Assembly: GCA_009809945.1 (NCBI GenBank)
Contig: WTPW01000504.1
Coordinates: 72,227-136,226, forward strand
Direction of reading: 5' to 3'
DNA from: Gigaspora margarita
Taxonomy: Eukaryota > Glomeromycota > Glomeromycetes > Diversisporales > Gigasporaceae
Length of the DNA: 64,000 bases
Shown in pieces: positions 1 to 10,646 of this stretch; the stretch's first letter is position 1; each line of letters opens with the position of its first letter. Made by a program: the position numbers and the translations under genes. Below the pieces are notes generated by a model. The model saw nothing but the letters and a program-made list of their open reading frames with translations. It searched no databases and had not been told where the DNA came from.

Positions 1-1050
1 TCAAAAGTTTCTTCTTTTATTTTCTTATCGAAATATTTCTTTTGTTTTTCTTGAGATTTTCTAGTGTTTTCCCTAGCTTCTTCTTGTAACATTGGTAATT
101 TTTCTATTAATTCATAAGCACGTTGGAGTATACTGTCTTGTATATCTATTTCTGTATCTANATTGTCCACAGGATGTACTNNAATAAGAGCTTCTATGGG
201 TAAAGTGGCTTGTCTTCCATAGACTAACTGAATGGAGTATATCCAGTAGTAGCATGCTTTTTTGTTCGATAGGCTAAGAGGACAGCCGGTATGTGTAAAT
301 CCCAATCATCATCTTCTTTTACTTTTGCAAGAGATTCACATAATGTTTGGTTAAGTCTTTCAACCATTCCATTTGTCTGAGGGTGGTATGGCGAAGAGAA
401 TTTATGTTTAATAAGAAACTTTTCACATAATATCCGGATAGTTTCGCTAATAAAGTTTCTTCCTTGGTCGGAGAGTATAATCTTCGGAGTTCCATGTCTA
501 CAGATAATTTCTTTGAAAATAAATTGAGCAAGAGTATTGGCACTGGCATCAGGTACTGCACGGGCTTCTGGCCATCTTGTTAAGTAGTCTGTAGCAACAA
601 TAATATAACGGTTGTTCTTGGCAGTTAGTGGGAGAGGTCCTACAAGGTCAATTCCAACTCTTTTAAAAGCACGTCCTATTTGAATTGGATGAAGGGGTTC
701 TTTTCTTCTTCCCTTTTGTCTTTTCTGGCATGTCTCGCAAGTCTTTACATATTCTTGAATGTCTTGGTACATCTAATCCCAATAATATCGTTCAGCTATT
801 TATAGTACATAGCATTGGTTCCCAAATGTCCAGCAGTGGGATGTTTNTNCATCATATAAAGNATCGGTTCNACTTCTGTCCATTTAATAACTCTAANGGG
901 GTGTTCAGNATCTTTTCTATTTCTTTTATATANGAGGTTATGTCTAATTTCAAAATATCTAGCCTGATTAATTAATTGTTTCTTTTGATAGTCTGTAAAT
1001 TCTTCTGGTATTTTGTCTGATTCTAGGTAATTATAAAGTTGAATATAGCG
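1..1050 (-). pseudogene. Integrase domain of the Ty3/gypsy element (broken)
   Basis: Integrase joins retroelement cDNA to host DNA. On the minus strand, an HHCC-type zinc region is visible first: the KHPTAGH segment near 830, then CETC near 735. The catalytic core follows, with the first Asp in GIDLVGP (near 650), the second in LSDQGRNF (near 475) and Glu in NGMVERLN (near 365), matching the D,D-35-E pattern. Downstream is a charged, Lys/Glu-rich tail reaching the window edge. Breaks: a frameshift between the zinc region and the core near 800, a TAG just before MYQDIQEY (near 773), and a 1-base frameshift near 225 after TGYTPF that moves the reading to LVYGRQA. The upstream linker has many N bases. 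Domain identity is secure; this copy is non-functional. Confidence 0.92.
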
Positions 1051-1129
1051 ATCTAAGTTCGTGATCTAAATGGTTTATCTGTCTGTGTCGGTAGGCGTGA
1101 TAAAGCATCAACATTAGAATGAATTCTTC

Positions 1130-2345
1130 CTGGTTTGTGAAGGATTTCAAAGTCATAGGGTTGGAGTTTAAGAATCTATCGTCCAATTCTTCCTTTGGGT
1201 TCAGCAGAGCATAGCCATTTCAAAGCAAAGTGGTCTGTAACTAATATAAAGTGGGTAGCGCCTAGATATTTGTGAAAGTGTTCAATAGCCCAAACTACAG
1301 CAGCACATTCTAATTCTGTTGCACCATAGTTTACTTCTTCTTTTCTTAGACTTTTGCTTGCATATGTGATTGGATGTTCTTTCTGATTGTGGTCCAGTTG
1401 GCTAAGAGTAGCACCAAATCCATAGTAAGAAGCATCGGTAGCCAAAATAAATGTCTTCCTAAAATCTGGGTAGGCTAATATAGGGGCAGTATTAAGTTGG
1501 TTCTTTAGTTCTATGAAGGCTTCTTGTTGAACATGGGTCCATTGGTAGGGTTCATCTTTTTGTAACAATCGATTTAATGGTTTAGCAATAGCAGAGAAGT
1601 TTTGGATAAATTGTCTATAGTATCCAGCTAATCCTAAGAATGAACGAAGTTCAGCTATATTTCGTGGTAGTCGTATCTTTTGAACAGCTTCTATTTTTGC
1701 AGGGTCTGGGGCTATTCTATTAGGTGCAATGATATGTCCAAAGAAAGGTAAATATTGTATCCAGAAATTACATTTCTCAATGTTAAGGCGTAATCCAGCT
1801 CTCTTAATTCTTCGAAATACTTCATTTAAATGTCTAAGGTGGTCATCGAATGTTCGAGAATATACTATAGTATAGTCTAGATAAACTACTATGAATTTCC
1901 ATGCAATTCCATCATATACTCAGTCCATAAGTCTTTGGAATATAGCGGGGGCGTTACAAAGTCCGAAAGGCATTACATTAAACTCGTAGGTTCCATAGCA
2001 AGTTACAAATGCAGTTTTTTCTTTGTCTCGAGGGTGCATGGCAACTTGCCAGTATCCACTTGCAAGATCCAAAGTAGAAAACCAATGTGATCCAGCAAGG
2101 GTATCCAACATTTCATCTATGCGAGGTAGAGGGTATGCATCCTTTTTGGTAACATTATTAAGCTTTCTATAGTCTACACAAAAGCGTAATTTTCCATTTT
2201 TCTTTTTCACTAGAATGACAGGGGAAGTCCAGGGGCTATCAGAGGGTCAGATAAGTTTATGTTTCATCATTTGTTAGATTTCCTCTTTGATAAACGTCTG
2301 TTCATTTGGGGGTACAGAGTAAGGTCTAGAGCGAATTGGAGGTAC
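1130..2345 (-). pseudogene. Reverse transcriptase and RNase H domains of the Ty3/gypsy element (broken)
   Basis: The RT fingers and palm are clear on the minus strand: LRFCVDYRKLN (about 2185), FSTLDLASGYWQV (about 2080), then the PFGLCNAPAIFQRLMD motif (about 1930). The catalytic box, normally YLDD, reads YLDY near 1885, so a catalytic aspartate is replaced. RNase H follows with TDAS (about 1440), TELE (about 1320) and TDH (about 1235), the usual D-E-D triad. In-frame stops: TAA near 2276, TGA near 2248 (in the stretch before PSDSPW, where the family normally has Arg), TGA near 1922 after MD, and TAG near 1177 just before ILKLQPYDFE. The reading frame is otherwise kept over long stretches. 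Certain as a domain; inactive as a copy. Confidence 0.93.
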
Positions 2346-2581
2346 TTCTTCTGTAAAGATACGATGAGAAACTAAGTCAGTTCTACCTAGTTCATTCATG
2401 TCTGTTGCAAAAATATCTGAAAATTTCTCAAATAATTGTCTAAATCTATATCCTTGGTCTGCGGTAAAAGGGCCTATATTTAACGAGGTACTAGGGGTTA
2501 GAGTATATTCTTCATAGGGGATAAGGGTGTCTATACTATATACAGGAGTAGGTATTAAGTCTACAGGAGAATGTTCAAGGG

Positions 2582-3943
2582 GTCTATCTATACTATTGTC
2601 TGAATCAATAGGTAGTTTGTCATCCTGCCTAGGATTATCTAAAAATTTTGATTGGTAAAAAGGGTTGCAAGAGTATTAGTTCTTTGTTGTTGATATTGGG
2701 TATCTTGTTGAATAAATTGAAGTAGTCGCTAGTTAAAGGTTTCAAGTTTTTGGACTTGTTGTTGGAGTTGTTCAATGGTCTGATTCTGTAGAGTAATCCA
2801 TTGTTGTAATTCCTCTAAAGCATCTATAGTAACAATACTTGGTTTATTTTCCACAGGTTCTTCAATAGGTTCTTCTGGTATAGTTTCTGGCTCTGGTTCA
2901 AATATAGATGGTGGAGGAGGTTCACAGTTAGCACAGTATCCATCATGTTCATCTAGTTCTTCTTGGTATTTAACATGAAGGCATTCTTTGCAAAGATCAA
3001 CAGGGTCTGAGAAGTTTCTTCTAAGATTAGCAAGAGCTGTTTCTTTGCAAAATTCAGGATAGCTAGTATCGAAAGAAATTTCAAGGGCTTGTTGTAGTTG
3101 AGTTTCTTCGTTTCCTTCTAGAAGACCATATTCAGCATGAAGAATTAAAGACATTTCTTTCGGGCTCCATGGTTGGTGAATTCGATCAGTCACTTGAGGT
3201 TCCAAAGCTTCAGCTAGGTATTGGTTACTTTCTTCTAAGAAAATCTTGGCTAGTCTGTAAANGTCTATCTATACTATTGTCTGAATCAATAGGTAGTTTG
3301 TCATCCTGCCTAGGATTATCTAAAAATTTTGATTGGTAAAAAGGGTTGCAAGAGTATTAGTTCTTTGTTGTTGATATTGGGTATCTTGTTGAATAAATTG
3401 AAGTAGTCGCTAGTTAAAGGTTTCAAGTTTTTGGACTTGTTGTTGGAGTTGTTCAATGGTCTGATTCTGTAGAGTAATTCGTTGTTGTAATTCTTCTAAA
3501 GCATCTATAGTAACAATACTTGGTTTATTTTCCACAGGTTCTTCAATAGGTTCTTCTGGTATAGTTTCTGGCTCTGGTTCAAATATAGATGGTGGAGGAG
3601 GTTCACAGTTAGCACAGTATCCATCATGTTCATCTAGTTCTTCTTGGTATTTAACATGAAGGCATTCTTTGCAAAGATCAACAGGGTCTGAGAAGTTTCT
3701 TCTAAGATTAGCAAGAGCTGTTTCTTTGCAAAATTCAGGATAGCTAGTATCGAAAGAAATTTCAAGGGCTTGTTGTAGTTGAGTTTCTTCGTTTCCTTCT
3801 AGAAGACCATATTCAGCATGAAGAATTAAAGACATTTCTTTCGGGCTCCATGGTTGGTGAATTCGATCAGTCACTTGAGGTTCCAAAGCTTCAGCTAGGT
3901 ATTGGTTACTTTCTTCTAAGAAAATCTTGGCTAGTCTGTAAAT
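2582..3943 (-). repeat. 681-bp direct tandem duplication inside the retrotransposon
   Basis: Positions 2582-3262 and 3263-3943 are nearly identical by eye, with three substitutions noticed near 2798-2815 versus 3479-3496. The unit length is a multiple of three, so it is in frame. It covers the C-terminal half of the acidic coiled-coil region and its TAG stop. An N sits exactly at the junction (3262), so a polymorphic or assembly-made duplication is as likely as a biological one. Confidence 0.9.
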
Positions 3944-4130
3944 GCGAGTCTGGTTCATTTCATATTGAGATCTAGTACTACGGTTGGATTCAGTATAATG
4001 TCTAATTCTGGTCCACAGGTTATAGTTAGGGTTGTAGAGGATATCTTGTCCTGCTTTGTAAGCGTAAAGGTGTTTGAGGTCACAAAACCAAAGGGCTTGC
4101 TCCAGGCTTTCTAAACTATACATTCTAGAG
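2590..4130 (-). pseudogene. Acidic, coiled-coil region of the gypsy polyprotein between protease and RT (duplicated, with stop)
   Basis: This is the second half of an extra module between protease and reverse transcriptase. From 4123 down to 3412 the frame is open: a Tyr/Arg-rich part (LWTRIRHYTESNRSTRSQYE), a helical middle, a CKEC...CANC pair that could bind zinc, a Pro/Glu-rich acidic stretch (IFEPEPETIPEEPIEEP), and a Gln/Leu heptad-like tail (LQNQTIEQLQQQVQKLE) that should form a coiled coil. A TAG then ends the frame at 3410-3412, and the same TAG recurs in the duplicated copy at 2729-2731. I do not recognise the domain. It may be a linker or a second nucleocapsid-like module. It continues in frame from the zinc-knuckle part upstream. 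Confidence 0.75.
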
Positions 4131-4750
4131 GTGGGTCTAGTTTCTTCACAAATCTTGCATGGGACAAGAGTTCCACGTCCATCTCCTTGGTCATAATAAT
4201 AGATACGTCGAGGGTCATCTTGGGGAAGTTCATAATGGTAGTCAGAATAGCATCCACGACAAACAAACTGATTATTAAGGGCTCATAAGTCTTCTGGTCT
4301 ATTGGGCTTTTGGCAGTGACAGCAATGGTGAGTACGCTTTGAGCTATAATTATACAGTCTTTTGGCTTCAACGGCATCAGGATCACATCCACATTGACAA
4401 ACTCGGTTCTGTTCCTTGAGAGTTGCAAGAGGACAATCAATAGCAATATGGCCGGTCATTCGACAAGTATGACAAACATTTTCAGGGCAGTTTCGATACA
4501 TGTGGTCATTTCCATGGCAAATGCGACAAGAGGTCCGTCTGGGCACTTGTTGGGGGCAATGGACAGCAATATGTCCTTCTTGTTGGCAATGATTACAGCG
4601 AGTAGTAGGGCAATTGGCAAAGAAGTGATCAGGTGATCCACAGTTTCCACATACATGAGGAGTAGGAGGGTTTCGTCTTCTATGCCTAGGCTGATAGATA
4701 ATCCATGGATTGGCATCATCATCAGAGGTAGAAATCATGTCTGGTTCTCA
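4130..4750 (-). pseudogene. Zinc-knuckle array region of the gypsy polyprotein
   Basis: On the minus strand this region has four consecutive CX2CX4HX4C zinc knuckles: CGNCGSPDHFFANC, CNHCQQEGHIAVHC, CRICHGNDHMYRNC and CHTCRMTGHIAIDC (about 4655-4435). Further cysteine groups follow: CQCGC, HHCCHC, and a CRGC...CKIC pair near 4255-4150. Zinc knuckles of this type bind single-stranded nucleic acid and normally sit at the end of Gag, yet here the array lies after the protease. The frame runs from about 5050 to 3412, broken only by TGA at 4748-4750 and 4283-4285. The position is directly seen; a role as a second nucleic-acid chaperone is inference. Confidence 0.88.
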
Positions 4751-5345
4751 GTTGAAAGCATAAGCTTCTTGGGGTACTAAATATTCTTGTTCATAAGTGT
4801 CTAATTCAGCAGGGTCAGTAACAGTAGGTTGCAATGGTAGTGGTTGGTTACTTTCATAAGTAGTAGAGATAGTATGTTTCTTGTTTTTCCATCTAAATGA
4901 ATAGCGTCCATTTTTCCAATTATAACTGGCTTCAATTTTCTTTGACCAGTCATTTNCAAGCAATAGAGAATANGAAGTAGCAGGTACAACTTCAATGGTA
5001 ATAGGTATAATGGCACCATCAATTTCTACTAGTAGGTCTCGAATAATCCCTAGAGGGTGAGGAGGTTCCAGTAGCAGATATAATGAGACTAGTAGAGGCT
5101 TGTTCTATTTTTAGTCCTAAATCTTGGACTACTTGATGAGCAATCATACTAATAGAGGCTCCACTATCAATAACAGCTTGGTAGGACTTTTGGTTCAGTT
5201 GAACATTGCACTGTACAGGTGTAGTATGAGCAGGTGTCTGGATCAAGTTAGCAGTTTTTGCTTCTTTATACAAATAAGAGGATAAATCAGTGCGAATAGA
5301 GGCATTTTTCAAAAGTGTTTCCCATTTCTGTGGATTGAGAGTTTG
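4751..5345 (-). pseudogene. Retroviral-type aspartic protease domain of the gypsy element
   Basis: Retropepsins cut the retroelement polyprotein. The active-site triad is visible as VIDSGAS near 5190, followed by a hydrophobic segment (MIAHQVVQDLGLKIE) and the SATG flap region near 5080. A 1-base frameshift near 5060 moves the reading into the C-terminal part, where a NDWSKKIEASYNWKNGRYSF segment (about 4955-4895) matches the usual protease-to-RT linker of these elements. One N lies in that linker at 4956 and another at 4973. Retropepsin domains are about 100 residues and the visible part fits. The copy is interrupted, so it is scored as a relic. Confidence 0.87.
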
Positions 5346-7306
5346 GTTGGAGGAGGTACTAGTAGCAGTAGGAGGAGTTCCATCCAGATAATTAACATTT
5401 CTATAGTAAGGTGAGGGGGTACGATTAGAGGGTCTCCATGGAGAGTTAGAGGATCTATCATGACTTCTAGAGCGGTAGTCATCTCAGTCGTTTCAATTAT
5501 CTCTATTTATTGAACGACTTCGATCTCGATTATAATTATCTCTATCCCTATTATAATTATCTCGGCTTCTGGATCTGTTTCGATATGAATCTCGTTGGCG
5601 ATTGTTGTTATTGTTGGATTGTCTTTTTCTTCCTCGTTCTCGATTTTGGTCATTTTTCTTGGTTCGACAATGAGCAATNAAANGTNCAGTCCTTNCACAA
5701 TAGTGACAAGTAGGAGGTTGTTTGATTGGGTTNGCTTGTTTAGGAGAGTCAGCATAGTTTACAGAGAGGTTAGGAGGTTGTTGTATCTAGGCAAGATTAA
5801 TGCTAAGTTGAGCAATTTGATCAGTTAGTTGTTTAATAGCTTTGTCTGTATCAGTATTAGGAGAAGCTATAAGTTTTCCAATTTCCCATTTACGAGCAGT
5901 TTCCATGGCAGTAGCAAGATCAGCAGGTTCAGAAGCTTGAACATTGATGGCGAACTCAGGGCAGAGTCCTTGGATAAAAAGTTGTTTAATAAGTCTCCAG
6001 GGAAAGCATCATCGGGATCAACACATTTCTTTAATTTTCTAAATTGATTGATATATTCATCCACAGAGTTAGCACCTTGTTTGATTTCGAAGAGTTGTTT
6101 TTGCCATAGGGCTTTTTGTTTAGGAGTGATAAAGCGATCTTTAAAAAGATGTTTGAAACTGCGAGCTGCATTATTGGCATCACTAAAAGCAGTAGGAGCA
6201 TTGGCAAGAGAGGAATANCAGTCTAAGGCAATTCCTTTTAAATACACGAGAACAAGTTCCAATTTGCGGGCGGGATTCCATCGGTTAGCAGTGGCAGCAC
6301 ATTTAAATTCGGTATACCATTCAAGTGGGTCTTGGGTTCCCTCACCATTAAAGAAGTTAACAGAGAGGAGATTATTTTTAGGTCCTCCATTGGTCATTGC
6401 AGCAGCTAAGGCATTAATAGCAGTAGCAGCATCTCTTAGAGCTTGGTCACCCATATTAGGAGGTAGATTGATTACAGGTGGGTTGAGTACAGGTAAATTG
6501 ATTGTAGGTGGTGGTGAAGGGTGTGTTTGGTTTTCTTTAGTAGTTTNAGGAGCAGTNTTAGGTAAATGTTGATTTAATTCAAAGGTAGTAGTAGTATCAA
6601 AGAAATTTTCAAGATCTACTTCTAGTTGTTGGGGTGTTAAAGTTACAGGACTTGCAGTTAAGCTAATACATGGGATTCGAGGAGAGTGAGAGCTAGTAGT
6701 ACTATGGTTGTCACCAAGAGGATGTAGGTTAGGGCTAGCAGAGGGGGCAACAAAAGTATCAGTAAAAGGTGTAGTTGTGAGGGTTTGAGTAGGTGCGTCA
6801 GCAATAGAAGAGCCAAAGTCTGGATATGGGTTGTATGGTCGGTGATAAGATTCAGGTTCTGGGTCAAGATAGTAGTCAAAAACAGTATAATCATCAAAGT
6901 CTATAGGTGGTAGAATAGTACGGTTGGCATATCATTGGAGAATGGCAAGAGCAATTTCTCCTGGGTTTACAATGTCTACTTGGTAGCGGCAGCTAAAAAT
7001 AATATCTCGGATACAGGCACGAATAGTAGAAGAGTCTCAGGTAGAAGTTAGGCGAGCAAAGTTACTAGTAGTTTGGCCACTATAAGTGTCAGCGTGATAG
7101 GTTCCGGAATACCAACGCCAAAATCTTCCAAAGGGTGTTTGTGAAAATATTCGACCACTAGTTCTAGGAGGAGGATAACACTCAAGACAAGAAAGATCAG
7201 GGGCACTTAATTGAAGTGAAGAAAAAGAAAGAGAAGGCTTCTGGTAATGTTCTGCTAAATGATTCCTAATATGTCGATTATATAATTCGTTGATGTCAGT
7301 AGTCAT
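5346..7306 (-). pseudogene. Gag region of the gypsy element (capsid, Arg-rich tail, remnant zinc knuckle)
   Basis: Gag would form the particle shell. The likely start is the ATG at 7304-7306, about 300 bp downstream of the primer-binding site. The frame runs through a Pro/Ser/Thr-rich N-terminal part into the capsid at about 6454-5870 (FFNGEGTQDPLEWYTEF, then SVDEYINQFRKLKK), which is the retrotransposon gag domain. TGA codons interrupt it at 7037-7039 and 6932-6934. After a frameshift near 5930, a remnant CHYC zinc knuckle (near 5700, damaged by N bases) and an Arg/Asp/Ser-rich basic tail (about 5600-5450) follow, with two further TGA codons at 5493-5495 and 5484-5486. CGA arginine codons are used nearby in the same tail. 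Confidence 0.85.
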
Positions 7307-7597
7307 ATGCCTTATGAATCTAAGCTAAGCCTTTGAAATGGTTAATTGTTAGTAGTGTTCGTTAGTAAATACAGTTACTAGAATACAGCAGCTAGAGATA
7401 AGTTTTTAATAAAAGATGAGTAGATAGATAACAGCAGCAAGAGAAATTAAACAGCAGCAAAGAGAATTAAATAGCAGCAAAAGAAGTGTTAATAGAGTAA
7501 GATAAAATAGCAGCAGCAATTATAGAGAGAGAGTTCTTTTAGGATGAACAGCAGCAAAGTAGTGTAAGTAATTTTAACAGTATCCAAATGTTTTAAA

Positions 7598-7623
7598 AGC
7601 TTTCCGCCAGAAGGCACCAAATG
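7598..7623 (-). other. Primer-binding site of the gypsy element
   Basis: On the minus strand, LTR sequence ending CTACTGTAACA is followed after two or three bases by TGGTGCCTTCTGGCGG. This is the position and style (TGGTGCC) of a tRNA primer-binding site in gypsy elements. I did not assign the tRNA. Confidence 0.6.
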
Positions 7624-7945
7624 TTACAGTAGGGAGGCCTTCTTGTACTCCTTACTATAACAATGACACGGCTACAGGGATCCTTTAGCNGTTTATAGNN
7701 GTGTCCAAGAGGCAGGTATAATTCCTTAGTCTGTAAGAAATTATACTCTTCTCTGTAGGCGGTTCGTGATAGTATTTAGAGTTAACAATAGTTTCTTTAT
7801 TTAATAATAATAAGCAAGAGGGCTATTCCTAGGTTTCTAATCCCAAGAAATTCCTTTTACAAGATATTTAATGAATATAAAGAGAAGTGGGTGTCTGAGT
7901 CTAATTTGACTAAGGGAAATTCTATGTTTTTAAATACATTTTAGA
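7624..7945 (-). repeat. Probable LTR (inner end sure, outer end not)
   Basis: Read on the plus strand it begins TGTTACAGTAGGGAGG, i.e. the minus-strand LTR ends ...CTGTAACA just before the primer-binding site. The outer boundary cannot be fixed, because the other LTR lies outside the window. The LTR may extend through the minisatellite to beyond 8240. Confidence 0.5.
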
Positions 7946-7984
7946 ATAAGCGTTATAATCGTTGATTTGCAATGATAAATGTTA

Positions 7985-8237
7985 CAATCATTATGAGCGA
8001 CATAAGCATTATAAGCNATATAATTGTTATAAGCGGTATAAGCGGTATAAGCGTTATAAGCGGTATAAGCATTATAAGCGGTATAAGCGTTATATGCGGT
8101 ATAAGCGTTATAAGCGGTATAAGCGTTATAAGCAGTATAAGCGTTATAAGCGGTATAAGTGTTATAAGCGGTATAAGCATTATAAGCGGTATAAGTGTTA
8201 TAAGCGGTATAAGCGTTATAAGCGATATGAACTATTC
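7985..8237 (+). repeat. 18-bp minisatellite (ATAAGCGTTATAAGCGGT)
   Basis: About 14 head-to-tail copies of an 18-base unit made of two 9-base halves, ATAAGCGTT and ATAAGCGGT, with few changes. It is open in several frames because of the period; the predicted Ser/Ile and Lys/Tyr/Arg peptides are artefacts. Confidence 0.93.
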
Positions 8238-9600
8238 TAAATGTCTATCTCCTCAATAATAATAACAATGAGAAATACTAAAGATAATAATAATAAAATA
8301 AAATAATAATAAATAATAAATATTCTAATAACATTAACTACTCGTTCTATAACACTATAACCCAATTATGGAATTAACTATTTAAACCTTCTGGCTTCTA
8401 CCCATACTCTATGTTTCTTTCGATATATCTTTTTTGGAAGTTAATTTACTAAGAAAGTACCCTAAGGCTTTAGCCAAACACTTTATGGAAAGCATTTGCC
8501 TCTGTAGTAAAACTGGTAGAGTGGTACCTGTTCCACTTAGATATTTATTTATACTTCAGTAGTTATGCATTTACTGGACTTATACTTGGGGTTAGGACCA
8601 ACTATTAAACCTCTACTCTATTTACTTTTGCTTTTGTAAAATTCACTTAGTTCCAGTACACACATCTTTTATCTTCAAGATATTACCAAATTTCTAGACT
8701 ACCAATCCAGTTGACCTAATTAGCCCCACTTTAGGATACTTTATGGTCTTTCTTTTTTTGGTTTATGCTTCTGTAGTGCATGTTCTTTTTCTCTAGTATA
8801 ACTCTAATAACCAGGTTGATGAACTCCTTCTTGCTATAGAGGCTTTTGCTCATTTGGTCTTCTGGCTTTTCTCTATCCAATCCATTTTGTAGTTCTGTTG
8901 AAAGCTCAATTATTCTCTGCTTAGGTCTTGCCAAGCATGTTCTTCCTCTGCTATGTCCTTAGAATTTTTGTGCTATATTTGTCATATTGTATATGATTTT
9001 TCTGTAGCTCTAAATAATTAGTGTGACCCAGGCTACAGATCCTATCTGACTTTGATCATAATAGTTAGACAGTTATAGTAATGCAAATATAAAACATCTC
9101 TAGTGAAATTCAACTTTGTACTTTAGTTACAAATTGCTTGTGAGTGACAACAATCCAACGATGCTATGTTACTATACTCTATTTTTATTAGTTATAAAAA
9201 AGGTTATAATATATAGTAGTATAGAATTAAACTTAAATATAAATATGTTATTCTTTATAATAAGTCAGAACCACTATTTAAAAAAAAAAAATAATAAAAT
9301 TTAAAGATATAAGCATTTTTTCATTTTTTTAACTATTTTTTAAAGATTTTGCTAAATTTTAAGATAATCTTTTTAATTCAACTAAATAAACTAGTTTAGT
9401 ACAAAATCAAAAAAAAGTTTAAATCTTTTTTTAAAAAATTTCTTAAACCAACTTAATCTAAATAATTTTAACAACAATTGTTTATTTTTCTAAAATAATG
9501 ATCTGCTAATTTAGCTAATCAAATTAGTATATGATATATAAATATATTATATCTATATAATGCTTATTACACTAGATAATTAATATTTATCATATGTAAT
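8238..9600. other. No gene recognised
   Basis: AT-rich sequence with an (AAT)n-rich stretch near 8255-8330. The part up to about 9000 is less AT-rich and could be the outer part of the LTR or another worn element. I see no domain-bearing reading frame. Confidence 0.5.
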
Positions 9601-9908
9601 TAATAGGTATTTGTAGGCTCTTTGTACTAACTTTAGTACAAATTTAAAAAATTATTTTATAATAACAAACCAAAAATTTTATTTAAAATTTTGCTAAGAG
9701 TATATTTATTTATCCTACCTTGTGATGTCACTAATTTATTTTCTTTCACATGATTGACCAATCAAACTTTAAGATTTGGTTGTAATATACACAATTAAAA
9801 ATTTCAAAACAAATATTCATTTTGTTAAAAATTATCTATAACTCAAAACTTCATATATGAAACTACTCTTTATGCTCTAATAAAAAAAATTTTCAGAAAA
9901 TTTTACTA

Positions 9909-10646
9909 TAGTCAGACCTCTTTATAGTCACACCCATATAGTCACACCTCTATATAAGCACCCAATATTGTGCAATGGACTTAAATATAGGTAAAAAACC
10001 TCCTTATAGTCACAAATCACTTATAATCACTATTACAAATAAATTTTGATTTTTTTATCAATTTTACTAATAGAAACCCTCTTTATAGTCACCAATTTTG
10101 ACCAAATATGGATTAAAAAAATCAGATTGGCTGATATTTATATTTATGTTTATTTAAAATATTCTATTAAAAATTCTTAAAGGTTTGACAGCAAATAACT
10201 TTGGTGCAGCAGTCTGATTTAAATGAAACAACCACCCAAATGTTCATCTTGATAAAACAATTCTAATGAACCCAAAATCATTAAAATCCAATCACAGGCT
10301 TCTGTGATATTAAGGATTTGTATCACTTTACATGTTTAAGAATTGATTAAATTTAAATATCTAGACAAAAAATCCTTAATAATCTTAACATTTTGTAACT
10401 AGATTTGACAATTTTATACTCTTTAGAAAACACTCTAGTGGTCATTTTATCCAAATTTGGCCACTGGATCAAAGTTATTCACTATCAAATATTTTAAATT
10501 TTTAATAGTATTTCAAATATGCGCAAATATATTACTAATTGACCTTGGTCATATGACTATAACAAAGTATTTTATTTATGGTCACACCTCCATACAATTA
10601 CCAAAATAGATCACAACCAACTTGTGATTATAGAGAGGTCTAACTG
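9909..10646. mobile_element. Tc1/mariner (pogo-like) non-autonomous element
   Basis: Inverted ends TAGTCAGACCTCTTTATAGT and, reverse-complemented from the right, CAGTTAGACCTCTCTATAAT are flanked by TA on both sides (9907-9908, 10647-10648). Several internal copies of TATAGTCACAC lie near the left end. No transposase frame is seen. Confidence 0.72.

Larger units (their letters stand above)
1..7623 (-). mobile_element. Ty3/gypsy LTR retrotransposon, internal region, decayed and cut by the window edge
   Basis: Read on the minus strand the order is primer-binding site, gag, protease, a cysteine-rich and acidic insert, reverse transcriptase, RNase H, integrase. RNase H before integrase is the Ty3/gypsy (Metaviridae) order. 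All the domains are recognisable, but they are spread over several frames with in-frame stops, 1-base frameshifts and scattered undetermined bases, so this copy cannot make an intact polyprotein. The integrase C-terminal end and the second LTR lie beyond position 1. Protein style (for example the integrase core and the protease-RT linker) resembles elements common in Glomeromycotina, which is inference from memory of the family, not a search. Confidence 0.93.

Noticed and set aside
2729..3205. A second independent gene for the acidic coiled-coil protein
   Set aside because: It is the 681-bp duplication of the region at 3410-3886, with the same stop.
7953..8259. Reading frames on both strands over the 18-bp array
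   Set aside because: The period is a multiple of three, so stops are absent by construction; the peptides are simple repeats.
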